A stretch of DNA of 64,000 bases from Adiantum capillus-veneris (Eukaryota > Streptophyta > Polypodiopsida > Polypodiales > Pteridaceae). Location: the NCBI GenBank assembly GCA_014529385.2, contig CM043969.1:66786676-66850675 (forward strand). The letters are read 5' to 3'. Positions 1 to 10,423 of the stretch are shown one piece after another; within the stretch, counting starts at the first letter, position 1, and each line of letters opens with the position of its first letter. The notes under the pieces are model-generated. The model worked only from the letters and a program-made list of their open reading frames with translations, made no database searches and had not been told where the DNA came from. The position numbers and the translations under genes are program-made.

Positions 1-1260
1 CATACACATTTCAAGACTTAGTTAAAATGGCCAAGTGGTGGACATTTAATGCACCCAACTTCAAGACATCATAGACATAATTAGAATGGCTAAGTGGTGG
101 ATCTTGGATTCACCCACCTATCAATAGTGTTTTAAAGTGACCAAGTGGTGGATCTTGGATGCTCCCACCTCCCAAGACTTGGTTAGCATGGGTGAGTGGT
201 GGACGTTGGATGCATCCACCTTCAAGACTTTGTGAGAATGGCCAAGTGGTTGATCTCGGGCTTACCTAGCCCACATGTTTTGTTTAAAACTATAAGGTGT
301 TAGATGTAGGAGAAACCAACCATTGCATCCACCTTTCAAGACTTGGTTACAATGGCCAGGTGGTGAATCCTGGATACAACTACATTTAATACTTGGTTAG
401 AATAGCTATGTGGTGGATCTAAGGGCTACCTATCTCACACACTTGTTTTAAAGGTGGAAGCTTGTAGAATTAGGGGACATCCACTATTGCATCTTCTAGA
501 ACTTGGTTAGAATGGCCAAGTGTTGGAGCTTGTATGCACTCACCTTCTAGGACTTTTTTAGAATGACCAAGTGGTGGATATAAGATCTAAGGGCTACCTA
601 TCTCACACACTTGTTTTAAAGGTGGAAGCTTGTAGAATTAGGGGACATCCACTATTGCATCTTCTAGAACTTGGTTAGAATGGCCAAGTGTTGGAGCTTG
701 TATGCACTCACCTTCTAGGACTTTTTTAGAATGGCCAAGTGGTGGATATAAGACCTACCCTTTTTCACACACTTTATTTGAAATTTCAAGGTCAGAATGG
801 TCAAGTGATAGATCTAGAGTCTACTCATGCCACAAAATTTGTGTAAAATTAGAAGAGTTATGATGGCCAAGTTTTGAATACACTTAACTTTAAGACATGG
901 TTAGAATGGCCAAGTGGTGGATCACCCACCTACCAATACTTGGTTAGGATGACCAAGTGGTGGATGCACGGTCTATGTTTTCTACAAACACTATTTAAAA
1001 TTGATAGATGGTGGGTGTAGGAGAAACAAACCATTACATCCATCTTGCAAGATTTGATTAGAATGGTCAAGTGGTGGATCTTAATTGTAGCCACCTTTAA
1101 GACTTGGTTAAAATGGCTAGGTGGTGGATTTTAGGTCTAAATATTGTGCACACTTTGTTTTCAAGACTTGCTTAGAATGGTCAAGTGGTGGATCTTTGAT
1201 GCACCCACCTTGCAATGCTTGGTTAGAATGGCCAAGTAGTGGATCTAAGATGGATAAAAT
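1..1260. repeat. Diverged ~50-bp minisatellite array (subfamily I)
   Basis: About twenty degenerate tandem units of roughly 50 bp, each with the core AATGGCCAAGTGGTGGATCT followed by a variant of 'tggatgcacccacctt' and 'caagacttggtta'. Units differ by many substitutions and indels. The period is not a multiple of three, so the short ORFs across the array are not credible genes. The same core returns at 14340-14900 and 16860-17680, and its AAGTGGTGGA part is shared with the 15120-16850 array, so all belong to one repeat superfamily. The array is cut by the window start. Confidence 0.85.
419..754. repeat. 168-bp tandem duplication inside the minisatellite
   Basis: The block starting 'ctaagggctacctatctcac' at 419 recurs at 587 almost unchanged, an offset of 168 bp. 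It spans about three 50-bp units, so this is a recent higher-order duplication within an older array. Confidence 0.85.
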
Positions 1261-1261
1261 C

Positions 1262-1540
1262 TTGAAAGCATATTTTAAATGGCTAATTTTAAAATATTCA
1301 AGATGTACTACCTTAAAAAACTTATTCTCAACAACTTATGGGATCTATAATACACATACTTTGACTATCAAATGTCTACATTGGATAAATATTTGATTTT
1401 AGAATTTAAAAGTCTTGAAGAGTGTAAATTTTTTTTTGTGTGTGAATTAAGTTTTTATACGCTTTCAAAACATTATTACATTTAATGTGTCATTGTAGAT
1501 TCTAACTAGTTATTTGTGTTTTCTTTGATTTAGAGAAAAA
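1262..1540. other. AT-rich spacer before a candidate exon
   Basis: No gene or repeat is visible apart from a plausible plant 3' splice site, TTTCTTTGATTTAG, ending at 1533 just before the ATG at 1541. This suggests the stretch is intronic or 5' flanking sequence of the gene fragment that follows. Confidence 0.4.
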
Positions 1541-1804
1541 ATGGTTCAAAAACAAAAATCTGGGATGGTTCCTGTTAATGTTGACTTTGCAAGTGATGAT
1601 AAGAGAAAATGGTACTTAAAAATTTATGGAGTGCAAGGTGCACAATTTCATAAAGTGCATGTCTTTGTGGCTAGTGATGAAGATGAGAATAGATTTGATG
1701 ATCTAGGGTAGGTAGTCTCTGCAAGTGTTTCAATAGTTGAAGGACATCCTGACATTAAGTGCATTAACATTGGGATACATGGCAATTCTGAGTACCAACA
1801 TGGC
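1541..1804 (+). pseudogene. 5' half of a host gene split by element A
   Basis: An open frame runs from ATG 1541 to a TAG at 1709-1711, and the same frame stays open to the insertion site at 1804. The first part reads as a compact domain (MVPVNVDFASDDKRKWYLKI, then GVQGAQFHKVHVFVASDEDE). It is preceded by a good 3' splice site. Element A begins at 1805, and the sequence resumes at 10674 after the duplicated ATGGC, so the two halves were contiguous before insertion; directly across the junction the frame meets a TGA within a few codons. I do not recognise the protein. It was probably already decaying when the element arrived, because both sides carry in-frame stops. Confidence 0.5.
1800..1804. 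other. 5-bp target site duplication of element A, left copy
   Basis: ATGGC at 1800-1804 directly abuts the 5' LTR (TGTTAACC) and is repeated at 10669-10673 directly after the 3' LTR end (GCGCACA). Five bases is the usual duplication for Ty3/gypsy integrases. Confidence 0.95.
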
Positions 1805-2378
1805 TGTTAACCCTCACGGCTCACGGACACCCATCACCTACGATGGACGCGTATTATGTATTTGGTAGAGTCAGGTACCGGGCTTGTCGGACCAATAGGG
1901 AAAGGTAGAGTGATCGCCGATGAGAGGCGCACTTTAACTTGGACATTCAAGGGATTAGTTGGTTAAGCATGGGCGCCCAAGTGTGAATGGGGTGAGCTCC
2001 TATAAAAGCCAACTAAACCTAATTTTTACTCATTCTCTCATTTGTGCAATTGAAGAGTGCTCTTGCTCCATCTCCATCTTCTTCTTCTTCACCTCCTTGT
2101 GTGTGTGTGAGAGAGAGAGAGAGAGAGGGAGAGTGTGTGTGCGATCGAGCATTACGAAGGCACGACGGCGGCGAAGCGGTTGAGTGCGGCACGACTGCAG
2201 CTTCTTCTTCATCGCGGCGAGGAATCCACCACGAAGGCGAGCGTAGAGCGGTGAGTGACACACCCTTTGTTTCTTTGAGCTTGCTAGTTTAGGCTTGTTG
2301 TGTGCTTGGAGCCGTTTGTGGCTCGCACACGGTGTATTGGCAAGTCCCTTGCTTCGACAGTGCGGCAAGGAGCGCACA
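1805..2378 (+). repeat. Element A 5' LTR
   Basis: 574 bp, starting TGTTAACC and ending GCGCACA (TG...CA). Versus the 3' LTR it shows T/C at 2185/10475, C/T at 2238/10528, C/T at 2358/10648, and a different (GT)n(GA)n length; otherwise the two read as identical. It holds a TATA box at 2001-2007 and a GA tract from about 2109. Confidence 0.97.
2001..2007 (+). promoter_or_regulatory. TATA box of element A 5' LTR
   Basis: TATAAAA in the context GAGCTCCTATAAAAGCC. The CT/GA-rich tract starts about 100 bp downstream, in what should be the transcribed leader. The same arrangement is in the 3' LTR and in the related element E. Confidence 0.8.
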
Positions 2379-2382
2379 TTTT

Positions 2383-2400
2383 TGGCGCCGTTGCCGGGGA
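2383..2400 (+). other. Primer-binding site (tRNA-Asp type) of element A
   Basis: TGGCGCCGTTGCCGGGGA lies four bases after the 5' LTR end. It is the reverse complement of the 3' end of plant tRNA-Asp including CCA, the primer reported for Athila/Calypso-type Ty3 elements. That identification is from family knowledge. Confidence 0.88.
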
Positions 2401-2489
2401 TATGCCCTACACTAAGCTCGGTTAGCACTTTACGCTTCCTTGTGGTGCAATTTCTATCATAGGAAAGGCAGGGAAGGAGTGCGTGGAGA

Positions 2490-2770
2490 TTTCTGTTTTT
2501 TGCGTTTTCTGCATTTGCTGTCAAGTTTCAATTTCTGCTATTGTCTGCGTTTTTTCAATTTCTGCAATTTTTGCATTTTCAAGTTCGGCGTTTTCAATTT
2601 CTGCAATTTTCTGTATTTCTGCGTTTTTTTTAATTTTCTGCAATTTTTGCATTTTCTGCATTTCTGCGTTTTTTCTGCAATTTCTGCAATCTCTGCATTT
2701 CTGCGTTTTTCAATTTTCTGCATTTCTGCATTTTCAATTTCTGCGTTTTCAAATTCTGTATTTTCTGCAT
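2490..2770. repeat. Low-complexity TTTCTGCA/TTTTC leader tract
   Basis: About 280 bp built from irregular iterations of 'tttctgcatttt' and 'caatttctgcaa'. It ends in a poly-A run at 2772. ORFs cross it on both strands because of base composition, not coding. The equivalent leader of element E (61385-61680) lacks it, so it expanded in the A lineage. Confidence 0.8.
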
Positions 2771-2945
2771 TAAAAAAAAAAAATAATAAAACAAAAATTT
2801 TGGAAAAAATAAATATAATAATAATAATTTCGGAAATTAAGAACGCGAGTGAGCGGGTGGTGAAATTTTTCGAAAATAAAAAACGTGACTCTTAAAACGG
2901 ACGGGTTGGTTTGTATAAAAGAAAGATCGGGATCGGGATCATTTT

Positions 2946-2983
2946 CCCAAGCCCAAGCCCAAGCCCAAGCCCAGGCCCAGGCC
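2946..2983 (+). repeat. CCCAAG hexanucleotide repeat in element A leader
   Basis: Six or so tandem CCCAAG/CCCAGG units. A degenerate version is at about 61733-61775 in the leader of element E, so the short repeat is ancestral to both elements. Confidence 0.85.
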
Positions 2984-3357
2984 TCAGTCCTATGACATAT
3001 ACTAGACTCACTCTTATATATATACCCTACTCCCTCAAGAGAGAATGAGAGCATGTGGGACAAGTCCTCCACTCTCCTCCTTTCTCTTCCCACTTGTACC
3101 CTTAGACTTTCTAGTTTGGGCCTAGTTCCCTACTGGAAATTGACAGTTTTAGGGATTTCGAGGGCATAGAGTGACCAAACGGAGGGCTGTAAAGCACGGC
3201 ACGACCCTCTGACCGATACGCTCGTTTCGAGCTATCACACGGCCCATTCCACGACACGCTCTAAAAAATCTAGCAAAAAACAAACAAAAAACACGCTAAA
3301 AACTAGTCACAAGGCCTCCTAGAGCAGCTTTTTGACACCTAAGGGTATCAAAAGCAC

Positions 3358-6300
3358 ATGCACTTACGCTCTGGGCGAGTGTTAGAACACGAGCATATTG
3401 AGGGTGCCTCTGTTCATACGGACACCCATTACCCATCCACGATAAGCTCTAGACCCTCAGCGGGGACACAAGGTAGCACCACCCAAGACCCTAAAATAGC
3501 CGCTAGTGATTCCTCCTCCGACTCAGAAATCATGGAAGCATACCCTACCCAAAACACTGAGAGAGAAGGCCATGCACCTCCCGAAGCTCCACAGCCTAGT
3601 ACTAGTATGTTTAGCCGTTTCATGGAAACATTAGGTAGAGCTACTCGCTCGGAACCTGATGCAAATGAAGCACACGAAGGGGGTGGGGAAGTGGACTCTC
3701 CTTTCACATCGCACGTGGACCCCACACCCCCAAAGAGTGTCCATGTGGATATCCTGCCAACTTCTTACCAAGAAGGCCCTGTTGAGCTGCCTCCTTCAGA
3801 AGTTCCCTCTAGAGTACCGTTGGTGACAAGTAAAACCACGGGGAGCAACATTGCTTCTACCTCACAAGAAACCGTTAACACGTCGACTCTAGAAGGATTG
3901 TTCATTAATGATCATTGGACATACGACCTCCACACTGAGGTGTTGACGGATCTACACTCTGGCCACGCCTACCATGTAGGATGGATAGAGATTGTACAAT
4001 CCACCTCTAGTGCCACGAGCATCGAAGATCAACAGAAAATGATCTGTAATGTTATCCATGGCATTATTCAATTAGAAAGGCAAAACCGAGGGGTAAATAT
4101 ACTCTCAACTGGCCCCATGAGATTTCTGGATACGAGCAAGGCTCAACAGCCTACTCTATCACAAATGGAGACTCCTCTAATGAGCCCCATGGACCCATCT
4201 TACGTCATTTCACCTGGGGTCTCTATGCAATCTGAGCCTCCGAGCGAAAACTTTAGCTTCCCTAACTTGGCTCAACCCTCTATCAAGGAAAACACAGTGC
4301 TCACTCCAGGGATAAGCCTAACAGAGAATGTACCGATGACATCTACGGTTAGCGCAGTGCCACTACCTAGTGTTGTAGTACCTAATATGGGGCCTCGACC
4401 GTATGTGCCTCTAGCCCCTTATGCACACATGGCCCCCACACCTCCAATTGTACCACTTGCTTATGCTCCTCGAGTGCCGCTCCCTAGCTCTTATCCGAGT
4501 GGACCTATGCCCGGTTATGTTCCATATCCTGCATCATCCACACATATGCCAAGACCGGTACCCGTTCCTCTCCCACATATGATTCCAAGAGTACCTCCAC
4601 CGGCCCTACCTCCTCACATAGGTGACTTGGCAGCGTTTGCTCAAACCATAGGTCGATCTATCGCGGAAAATATGCGTCATGCATCTGATAGAGAGCCTAG
4701 AAGTAAGGCAGTACAAATTGCCAAACTCACGCAAAAATTCAATGGGGACGAAGATGCTAGGAAACACATTGAAGTGTTTGAACAAGTATGTGATTCCTTA
4801 GGGGAACGCAACGAACTACATAAGTGCAATGCCTTAAGCTTGACATTAAGTGGGAAGGCTGGAGATTGGTATAGGACCCTAAGGGTGGACGAGAAAACAA
4901 TCTACCCTACCCTTCGAAGGTTGTTTCTAAAGGAGTACATACGAGAAGGTGTGCTTTGGGGTGTAGCATCTCAGCTACAGAAGGCCGAACGTAAGGAAGG
5001 AGAGTCAGTAAGGGACTTCATTAGTCGTCTAAAGCACTTAAACTCTCGTTGCCCTGTAAATGAGCGCTTCAACAATAACCAACCGCTTGATCGATTCATT
5101 CGAGGGTTGAGGAATGAAGGAATCTATAATGGACTAGTGATTAGAGGTATCACAACCTGGGAAGATGTCACTGCCAATGCAATCCAATTAGAGGACAACT
5201 TGATGATAGCAGGCATGAGGGTGTCTACTGACACGAGATCCACTAGCTCACAAGCCATTGAGTATGAACCCATGACTGCAAAGCCCATTGCCAATGAGCC
5301 AAAGGTATTTGAGACATTCTTGACAGACCTCACCAAGGCAATCCAAGAGTCTCTTAAGGATAATCGACCCCCTCAAAATAGTCACATGTATCCAAGAAGG
5401 GAGCAACAATGGTGTTCCATTTGCTTAGGTCCACATAGCACTAGTGAGTGCCCTACGTTTAGAGTAAAATTTAATGGAACTTGCAACGCATGTGGTAGGT
5501 ATGGTCACCAAGCTAAGGATTGTTTAATGATCAAACGTATGATGGCAAATAAACCACCTGTAGCCTGGACGGATGCGCCTCGAGCTCCTGTATTGATGCC
5601 TACTCCACCTGTTGAGCAACTACCGCAACACATGGTCCCTAGATCTCAAAATGTTGTACAAGCTACACCGCTACCACCTCCTGTGCTAGGACCGCAGCCC
5701 CCGCATCCAAGAGTCGCCCCTATGAACCAAGTGGGTTGCGAGCCATCAAATGCTTATGCAGATGGCTGTGAGGAGGAAATAGACACTAGTATTGCCTACG
5801 GACTTGATACATTGGAAGAATGTCCTATATACTACATGGAAGATTGTTGGGGACAAGTCAAGCCGGTTTATCAAGCTGCTGCTCTCGCATCCAGAGGTCC
5901 AAATATCAACACCCAGGCTAGGAGGCCACCTCTTCAATGCTACGAGTGTGGTGGACCACATCGAGTAGCGGAATGCCCTATTAGGCTGCAAAAGAATGCT
6001 GCACAGATGCAAATAAATCAAGGGAGCACGTCTGCAATGCCAATACTCACATGTAATCGTTGTGGCATAGATCACTTGATTGCCCAATGCCCTTATAACC
6101 CAAATGCGCCTAAAATCACACCCCTGAATTTGGTCGAAATTGCTAGTGTGACATCGCCAATACCACCCGTCGCACCCGCTTATGCGATTACACGGTCCAT
6201 GCTTCAAGGGCCAGGACATATCCTCGAAGAGAGAGATACCGCGTCAGTTATCCAAGCAAAGAATAAGAAGACACGAAGGAAGAAGTCGCAGAATACGGAA

Positions 6301-8538
6301 AATTCAAAGCCAAGTTCCAAAACAAACATAGGAACAGGAGATGACCCCGTGTATATGAATGACCTCGAGGATGATTCAGATTCAGTCGAGACAATGGAGA
6401 CTAGAACCAATACCACAAAGGGAAAGACCGACAAAGAAAACCGTAACATGGAACCAAATGAAAACCGAATAAGAGAAAATCATAAAGAGCCTCTGAAAAC
6501 ACCACAAGTGTTTCCAAATCCAATCCAAGACCCCCAAGATAAACCGCAGGGGGAAAAAGGGAAGAATCGTAAAAAGAAGATTGGGACGTACCCAAACCCA
6601 GTAGACGAGATTGAGCAGGTGAAACATCTAAAAGGTTTAGTGGAGGAGACTCAAAGGAAACTAGAACCAGAACCCATGCATATCAAAATTCATGACACAG
6701 TGTTTCCCACGCAAGTTCATCCACCTCACATGAACCATAGACCGTTAGCCATATCTAGTATCATCCAAGAAGGGAGTGAGGACGGGACATCCGAAAGTGA
6801 GCATACACCCTTCTTGTTGGGAAGGATGTTTAACGAAGGAATACCTGATCCCATTGAGGAATATGAGATTCCATCCTCACCAGTTCCTAGTCAAGGACCT
6901 ACACCCTGCAAAACGCCAATGAATGTTGCCAAACTAGTGGACTTCATGTCTTCTGAGGTCCGAACCATGATCATAGCAAAGCTGTATGGAGATCCTGAGT
7001 TATTCCTTGCACTTCGAGCATTCCTTAACGGAGAGCTACGAACGGGATTACCGCAGTTTGCGCAACCAAATAGGCCTGACTCGATTATGATTGATGAGGA
7101 AAATCATGTGCAATCACTTGACTTAGATGGACACGAGTCTGTGATCGAGGTACCCATTAACGAATTAGGGCAGTATTTTGAAGGCGACGAGTCTAATGCG
7201 ACCCTACCCATCACTACCAAGGGATTAACTATAAAGGGAATTCTTGATGGTGGTGCGGGAGTTAGCATCGTTACAAAAGATTGTTGGGAATCCATGGGAA
7301 AACCCCGCCTCATTGTTACTAACATTGTGGTAAAGATGGCAAATGGTACCATAGCCAAACCTATGGGGATGCTCAAGGATCTTAAGATCAAAGTTCTAGG
7401 ACACAAGGTACGACATACGTTCATTGTAATGGATTTCCCTAAACACCTTATGTCATATGAAATGATTTTAGGACGACCATTCATGAGGGAAGCACAAATG
7501 GTTCATGATTGGTCTAAAAATCATGTCTATTTGCAATTCCAAGACTCTGTCCTTAGAGTGGATTTGGTGACTGGTAAGGTACACCCCTTAGGGAGTAAAA
7601 CCATTATTGATCATCGCTCTGACACCACAGTTCACTTGGCCACACTACAATATTGTTACACTTGTAAGAAGGATACAGACATTGGCCAAGATTCTCCTTA
7701 TATGGATATCCTACCTGGGATGACTGAGTCGGACAATGTGGATTGGGTCCACCTAGCATCAACCATAGACACTTGGGGAAATAGGGGGACGACCTGGGTA
7801 ACACCTGAGGGGGATGAAATGCCTATACCCTTAAATATGCTACAAGCAATGCATATCGCTTCTGACAAGACTCATCCTAATGTAACGAAGAAAACATACA
7901 AGTGGGTCCCTAAAGCTTCTTTAGTGACCATAGCTAGTGCTAAAAAACAGAAGCCTTGTAAGAAACGTACCACTCGCTCCAAGAAAAGTAAGAAAATGTT
8001 GCGATGGATCCCTAAACGACTATTGGAAGCCCAAGGCTACTATCAAGGAAATGATCAAATCTGGGTGCCAAAACGTAGAATGTGCTCTTACCTATCACCT
8101 GACCCAAGTGAGCCCAATCCCGTAGCTCCAAAACGAATCAATGATCGTGGAAAGGAAAAAATCACAGAATGCTACACACCCGCTCCCGAGCTAGTTTGGG
8201 TACCAAAGAAAGAACGATTTGTTCCACCTAGCTCAGGAAGGGGGGAGTCCCATGAAGATTCTAGCTCCTCATGTAATACATCCATAGAGGTAAAAGCTTC
8301 TACACCGCCTCCATCTATAGTAGTGGACCTCAATGAAGCTACAAAAGAATCCACACCTCCCAGTGTTCAAGAATCACCTGATGAACCACTTCAAGTTCAA
8401 TCCTGGGAGAGTACCTTACCACCCTTGCATCTTGACAAGGCACCTAGGGTAATAGAAAACTACTGGCAAAAATCCTCACCTATTACCAACTGGAATAATT
8501 GGTTTCAAAGGGTGACAAGCTCATTTCAAACGGTATGA
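3358..8538 (+). CDS. Gag-protease polyprotein of element A (1726 aa, intact)
   Basis: Single uninterrupted frame. Residues 1-430 are Ser/Pro/Thr-rich. About 435-616 is a retrotransposon Gag domain (AVQIAKLTQKFNGDEDARKH, SLTLSGKAGDWYRTL, GESVRDFISRLKHLNSRCP). Four zinc knuckles follow near residues 686, 709, 861 and 899; three have CX2CX3HX4C spacing (for example CYECGGPHRVAEC) and one the classical CX2CX4HX4C (CNACGRYGHQAKDC). A basic linker precedes an aspartic protease-like domain with DGGAG at Asp1297 in place of the usual D(T/S)GA, and ILGRPFM near residue 1371. The C-terminal region carries four W(V/I)PK motifs at Trp1516, 1550, 1569 and 1614. The ATG lies in the same context as the degraded start of element E (62068). 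The protein should package element RNA and process itself. Absence of stops over 5 kb argues for recent activity in trans. Confidence 0.93.
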   Translation: MHLRSGRVLEHEHIEGASVHTDTHYPSTISSRPSAGTQGSTTQDPKIAASDSSSDSEIMEAYPTQNTEREGHAPPEAPQPSTSMFSRFMETLGRATRSEPDANEAHEGGGEVDSPFTSHVDPTPPKSVHVDILPTSYQEGPVELPPSEVPSRVPLVTSKTTGSNIASTSQETVNTSTLEGLFINDHWTYDLHTEVLTDLHSGHAYHVGWIEIVQSTSSATSIEDQQKMICNVIHGIIQLERQNRGVNILSTGPMRFLDTSKAQQPTLSQMETPLMSPMDPSYVISPGVSMQSEPPSENFSFPNLAQPSIKENTVLTPGISLTENVPMTSTVSAVPLPSVVVPNMGPRPYVPLAPYAHMAPTPPIVPLAYAPRVPLPSSYPSGPMPGYVPYPASSTHMPRPVPVPLPHMIPRVPPPALPPHIGDLAAFAQTIGRSIAENMRHASDREPRSKAVQIAKLTQKFNGDEDARKHIEVFEQVCDSLGERNELHKCNALSLTLSGKAGDWYRTLRVDEKTIYPTLRRLFLKEYIREGVLWGVASQLQKAERKEGESVRDFISRLKHLNSRCPVNERFNNNQPLDRFIRGLRNEGIYNGLVIRGITTWEDVTANAIQLEDNLMIAGMRVSTDTRSTSSQAIEYEPMTAKPIANEPKVFETFLTDLTKAIQESLKDNRPPQNSHMYPRREQQWCSICLGPHSTSECPTFRVKFNGTCNACGRYGHQAKDCLMIKRMMANKPPVAWTDAPRAPVLMPTPPVEQLPQHMVPRSQNVVQATPLPPPVLGPQPPHPRVAPMNQVGCEPSNAYADGCEEEIDTSIAYGLDTLEECPIYYMEDCWGQVKPVYQAAALASRGPNINTQARRPPLQCYECGGPHRVAECPIRLQKNAAQMQINQGSTSAMPILTCNRCGIDHLIAQCPYNPNAPKITPLNLVEIASVTSPIPPVAPAYAITRSMLQGPGHILEERDTASVIQAKNKKTRRKKSQNTENSKPSSKTNIGTGDDPVYMNDLEDDSDSVETMETRTNTTKGKTDKENRNMEPNENRIRENHKEPLKTPQVFPNPIQDPQDKPQGEKGKNRKKKIGTYPNPVDEIEQVKHLKGLVEETQRKLEPEPMHIKIHDTVFPTQVHPPHMNHRPLAISSIIQEGSEDGTSESEHTPFLLGRMFNEGIPDPIEEYEIPSSPVPSQGPTPCKTPMNVAKLVDFMSSEVRTMIIAKLYGDPELFLALRAFLNGELRTGLPQFAQPNRPDSIMIDEENHVQSLDLDGHESVIEVPINELGQYFEGDESNATLPITTKGLTIKGILDGGAGVSIVTKDCWESMGKPRLIVTNIVVKMANGTIAKPMGMLKDLKIKVLGHKVRHTFIVMDFPKHLMSYEMILGRPFMREAQMVHDWSKNHVYLQFQDSVLRVDLVTGKVHPLGSKTIIDHRSDTTVHLATLQYCYTCKKDTDIGQDSPYMDILPGMTESDNVDWVHLASTIDTWGNRGTTWVTPEGDEMPIPLNMLQAMHIASDKTHPNVTKKTYKWVPKASLVTIASAKKQKPCKKRTTRSKKSKKMLRWIPKRLLEAQGYYQGNDQIWVPKRRMCSYLSPDPSEPNPVAPKRINDRGKEKITECYTPAPELVWVPKKERFVPPSSGRGESHEDSSSSCNTSIEVKASTPPPSIVVDLNEATKESTPPSVQESPDEPLQVQSWESTLPPLHLDKAPRVIENYWQKSSPITNWNNWFQRVTSSFQTV

Positions 8539-10098
8539 TCTACCCAAGGAAGGGGGGAGTGTTTGCTGACAATCATCATTCATTTGTTTCCCTCAACCTT
8601 TCTCCCTGACCTCTTAATCTCCGATCTTAGGGAATGTACATATAAAGCTTTATACTCAAAAAAAAAAAAGAAAAGAGCAAGAGCAATTAGCAAATGAGTA
8701 TGCGCATTAAAAGTCAAAACATTGACTCAGACCTACACATGTCACATCTGGTACAGTGAAACAGAAACCTATGTCATGACTGTTTTAGAGTTGAGAGATT
8801 AGCGAAGTTCTCTTTTCCCACTAATGTGCCTCCTGGAGGTATTCCTTTTGTTTCATAGTGTGTACAGGAGCGTGCTGCTATTGATAGGATTTGGACCTTC
8901 ATGGAACCTTTCTCTCGTTCACACTTCAAATCAAGCGCGACCATCAACACAAACAGGTGTTTCTTGTCCATTAGCATTGCCCTTATCTTTTTGCATCTAT
9001 GATTGTCTGCTTTGATTGTGATTGGTAGCATAATATTCAGCGCATTGGTTAGTATCAAACATTTAATTCAATGTAGTGTTTTGTCATAGTCACTTGTTTA
9101 GGGGTAAAAATCAAGCAGTCCGACTAAGCTAGTTTGACCAAGCTAGATATTAGAAATCTTCTCTTAATACCATGGGGAATGCCTTCCTAATAAACAATGG
9201 TTACTTAGGTTCTTAATCCGATTTAGGCAGCATTGTGTGAAATGTACTAGGGCTTTCTAGTGGGCTTAACCCTATTGACCTTTAGCTTAAGTATTATAAA
9301 GGGAGTTTACTAATGTGATGAGCCTGGGGAGGGTAACAGTGTTATATGACCCCCCAAAGTTACAAAATTAAAATGATGAAAATGAACAAACAAAAAATCA
9401 AAGTGCCACAATGTAAAATCTTACGCTGGAAGAGAAATCTCAGCTTGATTTGGTACTTCACTCACTTGATTGCCTATGGTACTAGAGCCCTAGAGGTTCC
9501 CAGTGTGGGCGCTTTTCCTTGAGAAGCAAAAAACCCAAGGCATACAAAATAAGCACACACATCATAATTGAATCAATGTGAAAAGACTTTGGGGGGTCAA
9601 AGAAAAAGTAGTCAGTCAGGCGATGATTTCATGAGAAATTCCTTTTATGGTAGCTTAACTACAAGGTTTTCTAGATATAGCCTCTAGTCAGCCCTCGAAC
9701 ATCAATACTTGGCTCTCGCGATTAAACAAATTAATTGACCATAGAAAATTAAGAAGCTTACCCATGGTATTAATATTCGATCTCTAGTGCCTTTCGACCG
9801 TCAAATTAGCGACCCCAGACTTGTTTAATTTTCTACCTTTACATCTGTTTATGCATTTGATTACATTGAAATTTAATGTTCATTGCTGACAAATTGTTTG
9901 AAATTCTTTGACCAATCAATGTGTCTCCCTAAAACTGCATATGCTTTTTAAGAGAATGCAATTACTGTGCCAATGTTGTTTGATTTTGCAGTGACTGAAG
10001 AAGGCTAAGGACATTCATCTCAAATGCTCTTCCACCTCGACGAACCAGCTTCAACTCAATAGCTTCCGAGGACGGAATCTACATCAGGAAGGGGGGCA
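8539..10098 (+). other. Element A 3' non-coding region with two polypurine tracts
   Basis: No coding sequence is evident. A polypurine tract AAGGAAGGGGGGAG at 8546-8559, immediately followed by TG, lies just after the ORF stop. A second, AGGAAGGGGGGCA at 10086-10098, abuts the 3' LTR and is the one expected to prime plus-strand synthesis. An oligo-A run is near 8660. The duplicated tract suggests the 1.5 kb between them was captured, or that pol was replaced by foreign sequence. Confidence 0.6.
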
Positions 10099-10391
10099 TG
10101 TTAACCCTCACGGCTCACGGACACCCATCACCTACGATGGACGCGTATTATGTATTTGGTAGAGTCAGGTACCGGGCTTGTCGGACCAATAGGGAAAGGT
10201 AGAGTGATCGCCGATGAGAGGCGCACTTTAACTTGGACATTCAAGGGATTAGTTGGTTAAGCATGGGCGCCCAAGTGTGAATGGGGTGAGCTCCTATAAA
10301 AGCCAACTAAACCTAATTTTTACTCATTCTCTCATTTGTGCAATTGAAGAGTGCTCTTGCTCCATCTCCATCTTCTTCTTCTTCACCTCCT

Positions 10392-10423
<32 letters not shown>

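Noticed and set aside
1121-1396. 91-codon ORF in the minisatellite region
   Set aside because: Spans degenerate 50-bp repeats with non-triplet period; no domain.
2019-2524. Overlapping ORFs on both strands of the element A LTR
   Set aside because: They arise from the GA/TC microsatellite and recur in each LTR copy; no domain, and the region is promoter/leader.
3429-8354. Minus-strand ORFs opposite the Gag-protease ORF
   Set aside because: Shadow frames of the long plus-strand CDS without any domain.
9477-9489. TGGTACTAGAGCC as a second primer-binding site inside element A
   Set aside because: Resembles the initiator-Met PBS, but no LTR end precedes it and no matching LTR pair was found.
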